Assembly (NCBI GenBank): GCA_038030265.1
Contig: CM075943.1
Location: 30,938,001-31,002,000, forward strand
Source: Corythucha ciliata
Lineage: Eukaryota; Arthropoda; Insecta; Hemiptera; Tingidae
Length of the DNA: 64,000 nt
Direction: 5' to 3'
Made by a program: the position numbers and the translations under genes. The notes under the pieces are model-generated. The model had not been told where the DNA came from. It worked only from the letters and a program-made list of their open reading frames with translations, and searched no databases. This document shows positions 23,201 through 38,200 of the stretch, in pieces (positions within the stretch are counted from its first letter, which is position 1; each line of letters opens with the position of its first letter).

Positions 23201-26200
23201 TACATTAACAAAAAAATGAAATAAATAGGTTGATAGTCCTTCGAACGCGAAGTCTAGACACGCTTTAGTAGGCAGGGAGGGAGGGGGGTCTGAGGTGCAC
23301 CCCCTAAAAAAGACGTTAAAAAACCGGACTAAGCCAAAAACATTATTATCACAATCAAACAATTTTGAGTGAACGAAAATTCTTGATATATTACGAGAAA
23401 AAAATTTCGCTCCGGCAGCTGGCGGTCGGAAAGAGGGCATTTCATTAAGTATACGGATACCCTAAGCCGTCCCAGAAGTAATAATGTTGAGACCATGATT
23501 TGTTTCGTTAATGTTTGACCCTTCCTCGTACTGTTTGCTGCCGGGTTTGTTTAAGCTGAACTTAATGGGAATCAAAGGCTACTTCAAAATTAAATCATCG
23601 TACCGAACATAATGCATCTGGTATCAACTGGTCATTTGTAGTGATTTTTTTACCAGTTCAAACCATATTACCCCCCCCCCCCCCACCATCAAAGTCGACC
23701 GATTTGGCCCAAATGCAATACCAACCGAGGTCGTATGACTACTGATTTCTGGACCAAATCTCGTCGCGCTAAATTAATTTCTTCGAGAGTTATCGTGCTA
23801 ACAAGACCACACACTTACTTCCACTTCGGGGGTACCACCCCTCCACCGTGACTTTTTCAAAAAATTAAAATGGGAATCAAAGGCTACTCTAATATGGAGT
23901 ATTCGTACTGAATATGATGCATCTAGAATCAACTGGTGAATTGTAGTGATTTTTTGACCAGTTCAACCCCTATTTCCCCCCCCCCCCCCCTCCGCCTTGA
24001 CCGATTTGGCCCAAATTCAATACCGACCGGGGTCTTATGACTACTGTTTTTTGTGCCAAAGCGCGTTCCACTAAATTAACTTCTACGAGAGTTATCGTGC
24101 TAACAAGAAAACAGCCATAAAGATATACGTATACAGGGTGTACAAAAAGCGACTGGACAGAGAAAAACCAGTGAAGGGGCAACTCATTTCTGATCGAAAT
24201 GACTATTTGCACTTTTCCGAAATTCCGCTTTGTTTCCGAGATATCCGCCATTTCCTGATTTGTTCAGAAACAGCTAGTTGCACGCGCAATAATTGTTGCA
24301 ATGGCAAAAATGATGAGCCCATTGGAAAGAGCACAAAATTTTCTATTTAAAGAGCCTATTTTTATCCAGATCAGACGATATCTACTACGTTTCGAATCAG
24401 CTTATTAGCGAGGAAACTTAATTCCGGAAGTAATTGGTGATATGGTGATGTAGTCAGAAAATTACGTTTTTTCGCCAATAAGCTGATTTAAAACGTAGTA
24501 GATGTCGTCTGATCTGGATTAAAGAAGACTCTTTAAATAGAAAATTTTGTGCTCTTTCCAATGGGCTCATCATTTTTGCCATTGCAACAATTACTGCGTG
24601 TGCAACAAGCTGTTTCTGAAAAAATCAGAAAATGGCGGATATCTCGGAAACAAAGCGGAATTTCGGAAAAGTGCAAATAGTCATTTCGATCAGAAATGAG
24701 TTGCCCCTTCACTGGTTTTTCTCTGTCCAGTCGCTTTTTCTACACCCGGTATATATACCAATATATATATATAAATATATTGATATATATGAATTCCGGA
24801 AACCACTAAATTCGTGTTCCAGAGGTTCTGAAACATGAAAAAAACATGTCATGACCCATGTTTGCCACCATCACGACGAGACCAATAGTGCATTTTGACA
24901 TAAATGAAATGCACTAAAAAACTCCCTCCTAAAAAAAATTTATGGCGCTGACCGCACCAACTTTTTCCTCTTCAAATCACCTCTCAGGGGACCAAAAACA
25001 TCATCTTCGGATCAGACGGAAGTAACGCAGCAAAAAATCTCAAGCAAAACCCTTAAAACCAGTTTTTTCTCCACATTTATTCCGCAAACCGGTTGTTGCA
25101 CGTGCTACAGTTGTTTTCTCTGCAGTTGTTTTTTCTGCTTGAGTGTAAAACAACGAAAAAAGTGTGCGGAGATAGTGAAGAGGCTTTGCTGGCAAGGGGG
25201 GCGGGGCTTAAAGAGAGCTTCCAACACCGCTAATGAATTGCACTTTTTTCAACCCCATAAATATTGTTCTTTCATCGCGGAGAGTTTTTTCTGCGACCCT
25301 AGATCATTTCAGGGCTACTTCCTCGGCCCCCTTTGTCGATGTTGAGAGTTTTAGCAAAATTTTCCTGGAATGACAGATTTTCTCTTCCATTAGAATATTT
25401 TTTTTTTTTTCTGCAGCGTGCTAATGATCATCTCTTCAACAGTCACGTTTTATAACGCAAATGAGTCAGTCCTCCTCTATTTCTTGCCAAAGTTGCTCCC
25501 ATGAATTGAAATCTCGGTATTTTCTGATTTGCAAGTGTCATGCTAAATACATGAGCAACTGTGATAATTAAGAATTTACGAACGAAAAAAGTTAAAAAGG
25601 TCACGACCAAAATATAAAAGTCTTTCCCTATAAGTATTATAAGATGGACCACGTCTTCTTTAAAGTTCCTTTAAAATCCCTTCTTTGCGTACACGTTGTT
25701 AAATTCAAGGAGTTAGTTGCTTACATATTTTTTTTGTATATACACGATAAAAAGGGAGTCTGCAAGGCCGAATCTAGTCACAGCCTATCAACGAACAATG
25801 ATTTCGTTTTTCACGTGAAATGACGAATAATAGAGGGATTCACACTCATGCATCAGACACGGTTAATACCCCCCCCCCCTTTATGAACGACATTAAAGGA
25901 CTCGAAGACACGTTCTGAGGAGAACGTCCACACCCTTCGTGAAACAAAACATACTGTTATAATTTAGCATCAAAATACCATTTTCACGTATGCCCAGCAA
26001 ACTTCTAACAATACGTATCCCAATAAAAGAGCGTCAGGTTTATATTTAAAAAAAAAAAGGCTCCCTTCCCTTCATAGCAGGTATGTGCGGGCCTATCTCC
26101 AAATTAGTAACTTCGCTTATTGAGGGTACCTTTAGTCCCCAGGTTTCGCTTTTTTCTTTCTTTCTCGAAAATAACCCTCAGGAGTCCACGCTTAGCTGAG

Positions 26201-29200
26201 CCTTACGAAAAGCCGCTATATGGAAAGTACGCACAGAGCAGTTTGTGACCACCCACTCGGATAAAGAACTGACCAGTGTGGGTGTTCTGTTTTTTTCGCG
26301 AAGGTCACCGTTCACTGCTACTGATTTTTATGGAACGATTTCGGTTTAGTGACTTTCATAAACTATTTTGACTTGGTTATGATGTTTCCACTACAATAAT
26401 TTTCCATGTAAGGTCTTTTCCGTTTAGCAATCTTTTACGGAGCCATCAAAGTCATATGGAAAACCAAGTCATTAAACTTTGTATTATTTGTATGTTAAAA
26501 AAATGAAGCGGTTCGTCGGTTGGGATTTTTGCTCCCGATACGTTGCGCTGCTCTACTATGAAAGTAGATTACCCGCTAAATTCAAAAATTATACAAAAGT
26601 TGAGTGTTGAAAAAACATATATGGTATCAAGATGGATATCACGCTACAACTTCAAACCAAAAATGAATAAAATATAATAATTTTTATATTTGGCGGGTTT
26701 TCTCCTTTTTTATTCTTAACGGGAGCAAAAATCCCAACCCAAAATAAAAAACATTTTTTTCCTCGAGTCTGAGGACTTGGTTTTCCATATGACTTTGGGA
26801 GCCATTAATGACCATAGTGAGCGAAGAGCTTCTGATTCCTCTACAACGCTGACTGTAAACTGTAAGTCTGCATGCTGGGGTGTAAGTGTAACTCAATGGT
26901 TCCCGACAAGAAAGTGAAATCTGTCTATTCCATAGGAAAGGGTCCCACCTTCAAACATATTCTAAAGATCGTACAATCTCCAAGGTATTTCCTGTGACTC
27001 ATCCCTAATTTTTTGTGGTCGCCTAGCAAGAGGCAGTACACCTACCTGGGAGATAAAATGCGTGAAATGAGTGGTCATTCATGTTTCCCGAAAGGTTAAA
27101 GTTACAATTTCAAGGAAATCAGAACACGCTATATGTTTTTTATGAGTGAACGTGAATGATAAAACTGAGACACAATTTCAGGGGGCGGGACATCAAATCA
27201 TTGAATAATTTATTTTTTTTCAAACAAGGAAAGAACTCCTATGGGGAAGATTAATGGAGCGTGGAGAGAAAGGTTTAGGAAAGGAGGTTTTACCGGGAAA
27301 GAACCAGCGTGAAATATGTGGTACAATACGACTGCCGGCAAAGAATACAAAATTTGCCGGTCGTTATTTCCGGAGGAAATCGTTTTTAATACGTTCCCTT
27401 CTTTAGTATGGAGATTGAAACCATCTTGCAAAATTAAGTTTCAGAGTTGTACACCGATGTGAGGGTACATAAACGGTCTCTCGACTTATACGAAGCGAAG
27501 AATGGTGGAGATTAATGTATTCCGACTCGCACGGACCGGCTCAAGAACAGAAAAAGAAGAGAGAAGAAAACCCCCTTTCATGAAGACCGCGGCGGAGTAT
27601 GGGACCTCCGTAAGCCTGCCCTTTATGCTCCCGCCTGGCTTGGCTTGTGTGTGCTCAGAATCCCGCGCGAAGCAAAAACGAGATTTATTGGCGGGAAGCG
27701 ATCTACTCATCATAGGTGAACCCGTAATTATTAGGGAAGTCCACGGCAAGAAATTACTCATTTTCGTAGCTTGTTTTGTTATGGTAATCGGGTGATAAAA
27801 AAAAGTTAATAATATTGTCACTTTTAATTTTTCATTTCCGACCCCCATATAACCACCTACGAAGCTAGGAAATTACAAAGGTTGGCGTAAATGCCCTATA
27901 TGATGATTCATATCACTTCGTAAGTTCGTAGGTGCGTTCGGTTGTCAGTTTGGTAGCCGTTGTGATTTCGTAGGCTTCTTTTCATAACAGCCGATTCCAT
28001 AATCGGAAATTGAAAAACGCACACACGTTAAATACAAATTTAAAAGCTTTGCCACACTGAAAGCGTTCTGCCGCGGTGGTCTACTTCTGTTAAAACTATT
28101 GCACAAGCTACTCGCTGCTTTGAATCATGAGGAACTCTGTTCCTGAGTTCTTATTGACATCTGCCACATAACATCTGGAATTGCCGGGTTCATCTTTTTT
28201 GGGGTCCTAGTCGCACTTTCACCTCACACTAATACCTTGAAAAATGTAGACCTTTCGAGACCATCAATAGTCCATCTAGTTTTCGCCAGAACGAGTGCCA
28301 GCCGGGCTTTGGATCCAGAGAGCGGCTTCCTTCGGGAAAGCGCTCGTCGAAGGGTTCTATGTGGGCTAGTCCAGGGCATCATACGGGTGAGTGGGGCTCA
28401 TTAGTAGGCTTGGATATAATAGAAAAATTCTCGAAATATCACGTTCATCCACCCCCAAAACTGACGATTTCACGTCATAAACTGGTTGTCCAGCTAAATG
28501 ACGGCGGTCATTCGACAAAGAACCTGTTAATTTTGTACGTCAGAAATCTGTCCTGGAAAATCTTGAATTTTAATCCCTGTGGAACCAAACACCATTAAAA
28601 TAATATGAAATGCGCTAAAAATACTATTCAATTTCCCCCTCTCACACCATCTGCGATACGAACTATTTAGTGAAACTGTTAATTGAACCCAAAAATTGGA
28701 TTTTCCTATTCGAAAGCTTTCAATTTGATAATTTTCCCCCCAACTGAAGCTGTCGACACGGACTTGGCGTTTTAGGTCGATAAACAGGTGATAATTTCGC
28801 ATCGATTCGGCAAAAATGTGTGTATTTGAAAATAAAGCCGTGCCCCCGTGGTAAACCCAAGAGCGATCAAGTGATCAAGAAGGTCCTTACGAGGTTCAAA
28901 TTAAGTGAAACCCTTCATTTGTCACTAAAATTAGTAAAAATACCCAATTAATAGTATCCTCAGCCAACTTCGGGGTATAATTGACAAAACTAACTATTTT
29001 GCCATTCTCTGAAAGCCAGTTTACGACTGAAATTGAGTAAAGTACCAATTCGTGGCTTCTTGGGGGCATTTTCACGGCTCAAATAGAGAAAATTCTGTTC
29101 TCTTCAGTTTCTGCAGGCCCCTACAGGCCTAATGTTGAGAATGCCCGTTAAATGTGCCATTTTCTCGACATGTACTATAGGCCAGAAGTTTGAAAAAGCG

Positions 29201-32200
29201 CTAATTCTGGAGTAAAAGAGAAGAAAATCAGAATGATTCACGACTAAAATCAACGCTGGAAAAAACAATTGAGGACACGCCAATTCTCGGCTGAAATTGA
29301 TAAAAAGCGCTCATTCATGGTTAAAATGGATGATAAGCGCTAATTCGAGGCTAAACGGGGCTAATTTAAGGATTCGTGGGGTGGGGGGGGGGGATAAGAA
29401 AAAGCCATAATCCGCGTTTAAAAGTGAGAAAAGGCGCCCATTCACTGCTAAGATTGGGGTAAACGATAACCCACGGTTTCGATGAGAAAAATCGCACATT
29501 CGCGGAAAAAATTGAGAAAAAAACGCTAATTCCCGGCGAAAATGAAGAAAACTCTAATTCACGACTAAAATTGAGTACAAGCGCTTATTCGTGGTTAAAA
29601 CTATTGAGATAAAACCTTAATTAAACGCTACCTACGTTAAAATTATATTTCTATTGTTTATTCAATATGCATGATCGAGGGGCCTCGAGGAGATTCCCGC
29701 TCTGGGCCCCGACTGGACCAAAACTGTGGTTTAGGGTCACAATGAAACTGTTAAACTCTTCTCAAAGTGGTCCCGATCAGAAACTTTAACTCTTCCTCAG
29801 TATAATTCTAATATTATTCTTGAATTCCTGACAACATTTTGGACCCCCCCCCCCCAAACCAGCTTGTTCTAGGCCCTTTTCGAACAAGATTGCCATATTC
29901 GAGGGGTGCAAACATAACGCGCACAGTATCGTGATACAGGACAGTCATGCAGACACTTTTGACTTTGAAGTGCTCATATAAAGCCTAACATGCAATTTTA
30001 TAGGCGACTCATGGAATAAGTGAATCAATCCTCGAACAAGACCCTCGCGACTTGAATTGCACCTTGACTCACTCATGAAAACGGGGCCGTTTAACGACAT
30101 GAAAAACCTACGTTTTTTTAAGACAATGTTTCCTTAAAACAAACATCCTCTAATGCCAAATTATATTGCTTGCAAACGTTTCAAAAGTTGACACGTCGCT
30201 TCAACTCAAAGTGACAAAGTATTCGACAGTATGTGATTTTGCCTGTGACGTAATGTGTGCTGTACAAGGAGTACTCATAATAATCATAACCGCCCAGACA
30301 CTACAATAACGATAATAGGAAATTCTGGGCGCGTTGCGTACTGGAGAAACTCGTTCTTCCAGCGTACCTCTTGATGACGGCCTTCAAATGTTTGGTCCAT
30401 CACGGGTCTTCGAGGTGATTTATGAGAAATGACTTGAACGTACCTTTAGAGTCATTTCGTAACGTGGAAATATGAGTGAGGGTGGATGGATAGTATTTTT
30501 CTTTTATCTCTCACTGAAAATTAAAGTAAAAATTTTTAAATCGCGGAAGATTTGAAACATTCTTTAGACTGATGACTAACACTGACTATCCTGCTCGTTT
30601 TCTACGCTATCATTATAGTTATTTTACGTGTTGAAGCGGAATTCCGTTTAAAAAATATAGATGTACCTTTCGTAATACTAACGAGTAAAACACACAATGC
30701 CGGGTGTATTAACGCTCCCCTTAAATTTACCACTATACCTATACGTAACCGCACATGCAGGCTGAAATAATTATAGGATGAAAACCTCGGATGCCCTTTG
30801 TCTCGCCCACGCATTACCATTATTGTCGCCGCATTCAGTTCGTAACCAACGAAAATCGCCCCACGAAAGCAGAAAGTATAGCCGCAAATGAAAGGAGGGC
30901 AGTTATAACCTCCCTTTCTTCACTATCCAAACATCTTCTCGCTTTTCATTATCCGCGAAAGGAATGAGGTTCTGACACAATTTCGGCCTCGTTTGAGCCA
31001 GGCGTTTTTGCCCCGCTACACCTGTTGATATTACTCGCTTCAATTTGTTTATTTTTGTCGTAATAAGTTCACAGGTGCAAAAGGTTTGAAAATAATTTTT
31101 ATATAGGTAGCTTTTTCTTTTAAATTGTTTTGTTCAAATTCGAAGAGCTAGCAGAGTATTATATTCATCGGCTGAGCTTCGCGATGTGGCAATAAACCCG
31201 CTAACCCAGGTTGATCCTTGAAAGAACCGGTTCTATACTCATTGCTTTTTTACTTCTACTATTCCTTTCGCATTTTATTTAATTGCCTTTATTTTTTTTA
31301 AGTGACTTGAAAGTGTATGGATTGGGTTCATTGCATTTAGACTAAACCCTTGAACTTAGCGGAGTAATGAATAAAAATTATTTCTCGATGCTTAACAAAA
31401 TCACTTTTTCAGAAGTGATTTTCAATAAATCATATCAAATAACTGTATCTACTACTATATAATTACCTGGCAACATTCTAATTAAGAGTTGCCCTAATAT
31501 AAAACTTTCCTTGGCTCAGATACAACAATTGTTTCTCAACCATCCACTCCAACTGAGCCTTACTTGGAAGTGACTATTGTTCTCTAGAGAAGAGTTCTTC
31601 ATTTTAAGTCATCTCGATGTGATTAATGAGCGCTTTGAAAGATGCCTTTGCTTAGGACTATTGACGCTGTTTGAACAATACAAGCTACATGGTGAAGAAC
31701 AATTTGAAAACTTATGTACATCTATACATAATACACTTTCGTGTGATGAGGTGAAAATTAAAAACCATTAAAAAGATAATTTGTTTCGCTCCAACTTCGC
31801 GTGGAGGACCCGCCGTAAAAATATTAATTTCAAGATGTTCAAACGGGGTCACTTCTAACACGCATAGTTAATTGTGTGTCCGCGATAAATTTGTAATCTA
31901 AAAACGTAATTTTCGAAACTATTCTCAGAAACTGGCTCTTCAGTTCTTCCTGGCCCATAAAAAATTAGCGTCAATTAGTTTGACCCCAACCACCTTTTCA
32001 AGCGAAGCGACTCTTTGTTATAGCCGGTTTAGCTTCGCTTTCTCTGTACAACATCTCACCGTATGCAAAATTCACCACCTCGTTTCTCCTTCACTTCTGT
32101 ATCATAACTGAAAATCTGGATCGTCATTCCATTTGCTTAATCATTGCATTTTAAAACTAAGTTTGGAAGTAAAACTTTTAAAGCTACATTGTTTCTAAAG

Positions 32201-35200
32201 ACGGTGGCCACGCTTGGACTCTCTTTCGTGGGTCAACATCTGTAATAATTCAGACAGAATTTACGCTGGTGACTTCTTGTCTCCTACACTCGTGAAGAAA
32301 GAAGGAAGCGAATTAATGCGACCACCCCACCACGAGGATTCACCGAAAAACATGGTGGTGCTGTTTTTATAAAAGACAGGTTTGGTTTGAGGGTTCGGGA
32401 GGAATGTGGTTAATTAAAACCTATTTCAACCCCATCCCCCTTCTTTTAGCGTGCTTAACGTTATCTTAAATGCATGTTATGACAATTTAAAGCTAACCCT
32501 CCTCACCACCACACGCCCAAACTCATCCAAAGATCAGTTTTCCACTATGAAAGAACGGTTGTAATTAACTTTCAGGTGAAATAATAAAACTGAATTCGAT
32601 ATGCAGAGTGGTTTCCTATAAGCACTGACAATAAGAGGAGTTCTATTTCTCCAAAGGTTTCATTTTTCTTTTAAAGTCACCTGAAAATGATTTCACTTCT
32701 GTCCTTCACGTTTCTTACGCTGAGAATGGTGTTTCCACCTTTCCACGGTGTTGCATAAGACCATATTGGAAGGATGTTTTTACGGAGATGAGGGTGGGTA
32801 TGAAGATTTTGTTTCAGAGAATGGATGGGCCCGCCATTTAGCCTTTCCTCCCATGCTGCGTATGAAATAGAACACACTTTCAGGAATGCTCATTATTGCC
32901 AGTGTATGAGAGATACGAGAAAAAGTTATATCAAAGAGACCCCTGCAGCGAGATCTTTTGTCATAATGCTTTTCAAAAGATGTTTCTGCGAAAAAAGGAC
33001 CAAAGTGCCGTTATCACATGTGAAGCACCTTGCTTTTATTTTCTTACGAGACTCGCTCTCCCATCTATACCGGCAGAAAAAGATCTAAAAACTAGTATTA
33101 AATCAGAAAAATAAAAATAAGTACATATTCTTAACGTGGCAGAAAAAGGCAACTTTTCTCTTTTAAACGTGTCGTTTCTGGCTTTCGTTAATCGTCAAGG
33201 GCAACTTTTCATTTCGATTGCCTCCATTTTGCTCACGTATCAATGAAAATCGAATTAAAGATGAGCTGGTTTCCCAACTTTCGATTTAATCCTCAACTTA
33301 CCCCTGCCTCCCTTTCACTAAAGCTGACTGTTCGTCTTTTATTCGATTCGAACCTTCATAATTAGAAAAAAGAAACAGAATAACATGTTAGTCGATGCAC
33401 TTGACCCCTTCATGTCACGGTAGGCTGAGCCATACTTCCTCTTCATCCTGTGTAATGGAAAGACTCCGTTGAATTACACCACTTTTCTCTCGAGGGGACA
33501 CAGGGGGATTTTTTTTGTGTCTTCCTCGATTCACAATTTCAACAAGGAAGTTTTGTTTTTATTTAAAAAGCCGACGAGTTTATTTTCTAAGCTTTATTGA
33601 GTTAGAGACCTACAGCGTCTTGAAACCGCAATCGGTATAGTTCAGTACCAAGTGTAACGTTGGCGAGGGGAACAGGTAATTTCATGGCTTGAACAAGTCA
33701 TTTCACGGACTAGTGTGCTGAAATCAGTAGTATCGAACCCCTGCCCTGAGCGTAATGAAAATGAGGAAAGTGAATATTTTTAAAGCGGCAGAAAAGGTCG
33801 TTTAAAGGTTCCAAACATTTCGTAGAAAGCATTTTGAAATGACTTTCAAATCGTTTAGGGGTGCAGCTGAACAGAAAAGAGGGGCGCTGCTGAGGACACT
33901 TAAAATACCAAAACTGATGACATCATTGTCTTACAGTTAGTGAAGGCTAATCTTTTCCTGCTTCTAGTTCTAGATACACTTTTTTTTTTTTTTTTATCCG
34001 TACTTTTACTTTCGTGTAAACATTTCAGAAGGAAAAGACGTAGCACGTCTCGTACGGGTCCTCTCGCTCTCCAAGAGATAGATGATGGGCCTCTACGAAT
34101 CCCGCTCCTGGATCTCTACATGACTCGGCGTACCAAGTGAGGGCGGTATGGAATACCGCTCAGCCGATGCCAACGAAAACCCTCAGACCCTGAGGGCAAA
34201 TTCGGCTCAATCTCGGACTGATGAGAGCCAGGGCCGACTAGCACAGAAAAGGAGAGTCTGAGGAGAAAAGTGAGGAGAGAGAGTGAGAAGAGAAGGAGAG
34301 ACTGGACCTTACTTCACTTCAATTTTATTCTTTATTTTACCACCGTCTGGTGGGTCATAACCCCAAACACCTCTCTCATTTCTTTTTTAGATTCTCATCT
34401 TGGACAGTTAGACACAACATTGCTAGTTTCCGTTTCGTCATCATGTTTCCCGTCGGACTCCGGCGATCTGGGCCCTCCCTAACTTAGTTTGCCGGGTCAG
34501 GCAGAAACGTTCTAGGATCTTCAAAGTGCAGGTAATTAAGGTCCAAGACTATACTTTCCAAACGGAACATGGTCATTCTCCCATTAATTCACCCTAAAAC
34601 TAACTGTCGGCCACTGGATGTTACTTTTTCTCGGCAGAACTCATAACTCGACTAAAAACCCCGTCAATATCACTCCGGAAACTGGATAATCAGCCTAGAA
34701 ATCGTCATTTTAACTTCAAAACTCGTATTTTTTAAACATGGTTGTTTAGACCTCCAATACAGTTGCGTGAATATCAATCCCAAACTCGGCAGAGAGAAAA
34801 CCGAAACGCAAATTCATCCCCAGAAATTTAATGGACCCAGAAAGGAGGGTCGTTTCCAGTCAAAAACAGGCACATGTTCTGGGAAACATCAGTTCCAGTT
34901 CAGTGATGCTCATAAGGGGGCCTAGGACCTTTACCCCCGATCCGGCCTTCCTTGGCTTGCCCGGATTTCGGAAGTCAAGACAGGGAAGTCATCAAGAAGA
35001 AGAAGAAGTAGAATAGAAGAAGAAAAAGGAACGCTTTTTGCGGTGGTTGAAGCCGGGGACGGTTTTAGGCCTACGTGACGGGGGTGGCGGTAAAATTTGT
35101 TATCACGCCCCCCCCCCAACTTATCCCATTCGCCTAATTTCTTGATTTTCTTATCTAAAAAAACAATAGCCCAAAAGCACATTGTCTCTGTTTCCCAAAA

Positions 35201-38200
35201 ACAGGATTTTGTAATGCAATCAAAAATCTGGGTGAATGTGCTGTTGACAATGTAATTAAAACAACAAAATTTGGGAATACGGCTCAGAATCCAAATATTC
35301 TTCCAAGAACCCAAGCATTTTGGTTCAATATCTGCGATCAAAAATATATCCTGCACGTTTGGCTCTTTCTACAACTAAATATCACAAATGAGTCTATTTC
35401 GAACCAAAGTTTCGCTGTCTCAAAACCAAATTTTACGGATTTAGCTGGATCAAATCCAAATTTGAGGTATTTTTGACCTCTCAAAAACAAAATTTCGTTG
35501 GTTTGGCTCTTCCAAACCTAAATTTCACGGTCGTTCGCTCTTTCAACCCCAAATTTCTTAGATTTGGCTCTTTCCAAACCCAATGTCGACAATTTACGAT
35601 GTATGATGAACCAAATTTTAGGGCGTAAACTGTTTCAGTAATAACGAAAAACTAATTTGGCTAGTTTGAAAACCAAATGGCATGAAGGAAGGGGGGCTGT
35701 GAAAGGGACCCGTTGAGATCCATCCCTGGAATCACCACCGATGCAGCTGTTAAATTTACTTTAAAAACAATCTATACATTAAAAATTACCATTTACAATT
35801 ATAATACTGCCCACCACCACAAGAGTTAGTGCTCACACAGAGGTATAGTCAAGTTCACTACAGTGGTAGTGAAGTCAAACTTTCACCGTCCTGTCCGTGA
35901 GGGTAGGTACGCGTAACATAAGGAGTGATGGCAGAAGAGGGGGTGTGTGTGGAGGGGGGTGAGTATGTGCCCCACCGCCATAAAAAAACCTTCAACTATG
36001 TCCATCCCTCTACGCATTAACAACTTATTGTTAGCCCGGGAAACCAATATATGCTTGCAACTTCTTCCATGGCAAATTCACTCCATCACTCTGAAATCTG
36101 ATCCATCAGAATGATATAGCTGCACCATTTCAGTAAGAAAAACGCAACTTGAACAGAAAACCACCAATTTTAACACAGGAAATAACTAAATTCTAATCCC
36201 AGAACCTTGCCATAAAACAGTCATTTCTCTGCCCTATAATTTGCATTTTATGCCCAAGAAGGCAATAATAAGTAAAGATATCCCCCCCCCCCCATAAATT
36301 GAATGTATTCGGCTTGACGGCCTTCAATAGCTATCAGGAAACTTGAATTCGTCTGTCACCTGGCCCGACAACCGACGTTCTTCAGTCCCGGCTCCCGGAA
36401 TCTTACTATTACTAGACCAAGAAACTCTCTTGACCCGGAAACTTTCAATTTGATCAATTTTACTGTCAACTGCAATACCCGCTAACACAGCTGCGTACAG
36501 CTCGTGAACCGGGCATTGAATTAAAAGGGGAAGGGATGGTGAAACTGCCAATTTTGTACCCCTTTCTCATATAGTACTCTTAAATGAGAACATGTTTCAG
36601 TACAATCCCAGCCACACTTCTTCTTTTGTTTCACAAAATGGGGTTGAGATTATGCTAATTTTCACAGGAACGGTACCAATTGTGTAGGCCAAAAGGAAAG
36701 AAATTCATTTACGGGATAATAAATGTAAATGTTTTTAATAAATGTGGACGCTTACAAATGAACTTTATATCAGCCCGAAGTGCTGGCAGCTGGCACGACT
36801 ACTATACAAATAAGTAAAAAGTGCAATTTCTCAAGTTTTATAGCGTTTTCCATTTTCACAAAAATCTTTCATGGATCGGTTTATTTCCACACGTCCTTTC
36901 TGAATTAAAACATATGTTAATGGAGAAGACGGGTGGAAATAAACTGCTCTGCATAAGAATTTTATGCAAATGTAAAATGCCATTAAAGTTATACATACGA
37001 AAGGATAAATATTCAACTTTGTGCCTTTAAGTAAAAAGAAAAAAGAAAACATTAATAAGCATAGCTTTGAGGCGTACACTTAAGGACAACGGAGCAACAA
37101 ATTAATACTTTTTAAGAAGTTATATGATACGTCGGAGAGGAAGGACTTGGCGGGGGGCTTGAAGAGTTAAAATATACTTTTCGTCTTTAGAGTATAGATA
37201 GTAGAAAACGCGAAGAGGAATAAGAGGGAAGGAGGTCGACCAATGGAAAGGGAGTCTCCAACTACGGGCCGAGTGCTTTAACCTCGACTGTGATTGGCTG
37301 GTTCTAAGTCCTCGATGCCGCAAGCCGTAGCACAGAGAGAGAGAGGGAGGAAACTTCTTTTCCTTCTACTAATTCAATCCTTTTTTTTTCTTGAATACTG
37401 TTTCTGTTTGCATAGGATAGGACCAAGATGGAACCAGAACGAGACTATTATTACAATTGTTTGCTTCGATTACTTCGCTAAACTTTTCAGCGCCTATAAA
37501 GAGTTCAAGAATAAATCTTAATTGATAATACCGACTGTAGCATAATGCTTCCACCTAAGTCACAATCGACATCTTCAATATAAGAAAAACAAACAGTAAT
37601 TTTAGAGAAAGAAAGGAAAGGAAAGGAATTATAAATATGAAGATCACATTGCAGATGACCTTTGAAATAATTTGATGCTGCCGCAGAGAGAGAGAGAGAG
37701 AAAAAAATAAGTTTCTTCTGTTCCTACAAAGAAGATGCACCTAACAACTTTGTTGACATTTTAAAAATCAGAATCAGCCAAATGGCTTTTGCCGCGCGCT
37801 CTCAAAGTTGTTGGCATTGAAGTCACCCAACCCGTAAGTGAAGGTATAAGAAGCTACTACCCGTCGTAAAAGCATTTAGACTGAGCACAATCTGATCTTT
37901 TAAAAGGCGTCTCCTAGGCTTGACAGGGAAGAGGAAAGAAGACTTTTCTTATACTGTCTAGCTAATTATTATAGGACGATAAAAAACGTTCAAATGGAGG
38001 AGAGAGAGAAAAAAATCCCTTGCAAGTAGTATTGTAAGAGAAAGCCTACACACATAGGTGAAAAAAGGGGCCTAACCATACGTAACGTATAACCTAAGTA
38101 ACTCCGTTTAGAATTTGATCAATAAGGACACCAAATAATGCCCTGCCAAATAGCTCTAGAACTTCGGGAAACCCTTAGTAGTCCTTTCACCCACTAAGAA

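Noticed and set aside
31577..31771. 64-codon plus-strand frame resembling hAT or ZMYM-type fragments ([11 protein letters not shown])
   Set aside because: The resemblance is too short and vague to support a family call.
37200..37345. Two CCAAT-box-like motifs (GACCAATGG, GATTGGCTGG)
   Set aside because: Considered as a promoter, but no transcription start or first exon is associated and such motifs occur by chance.
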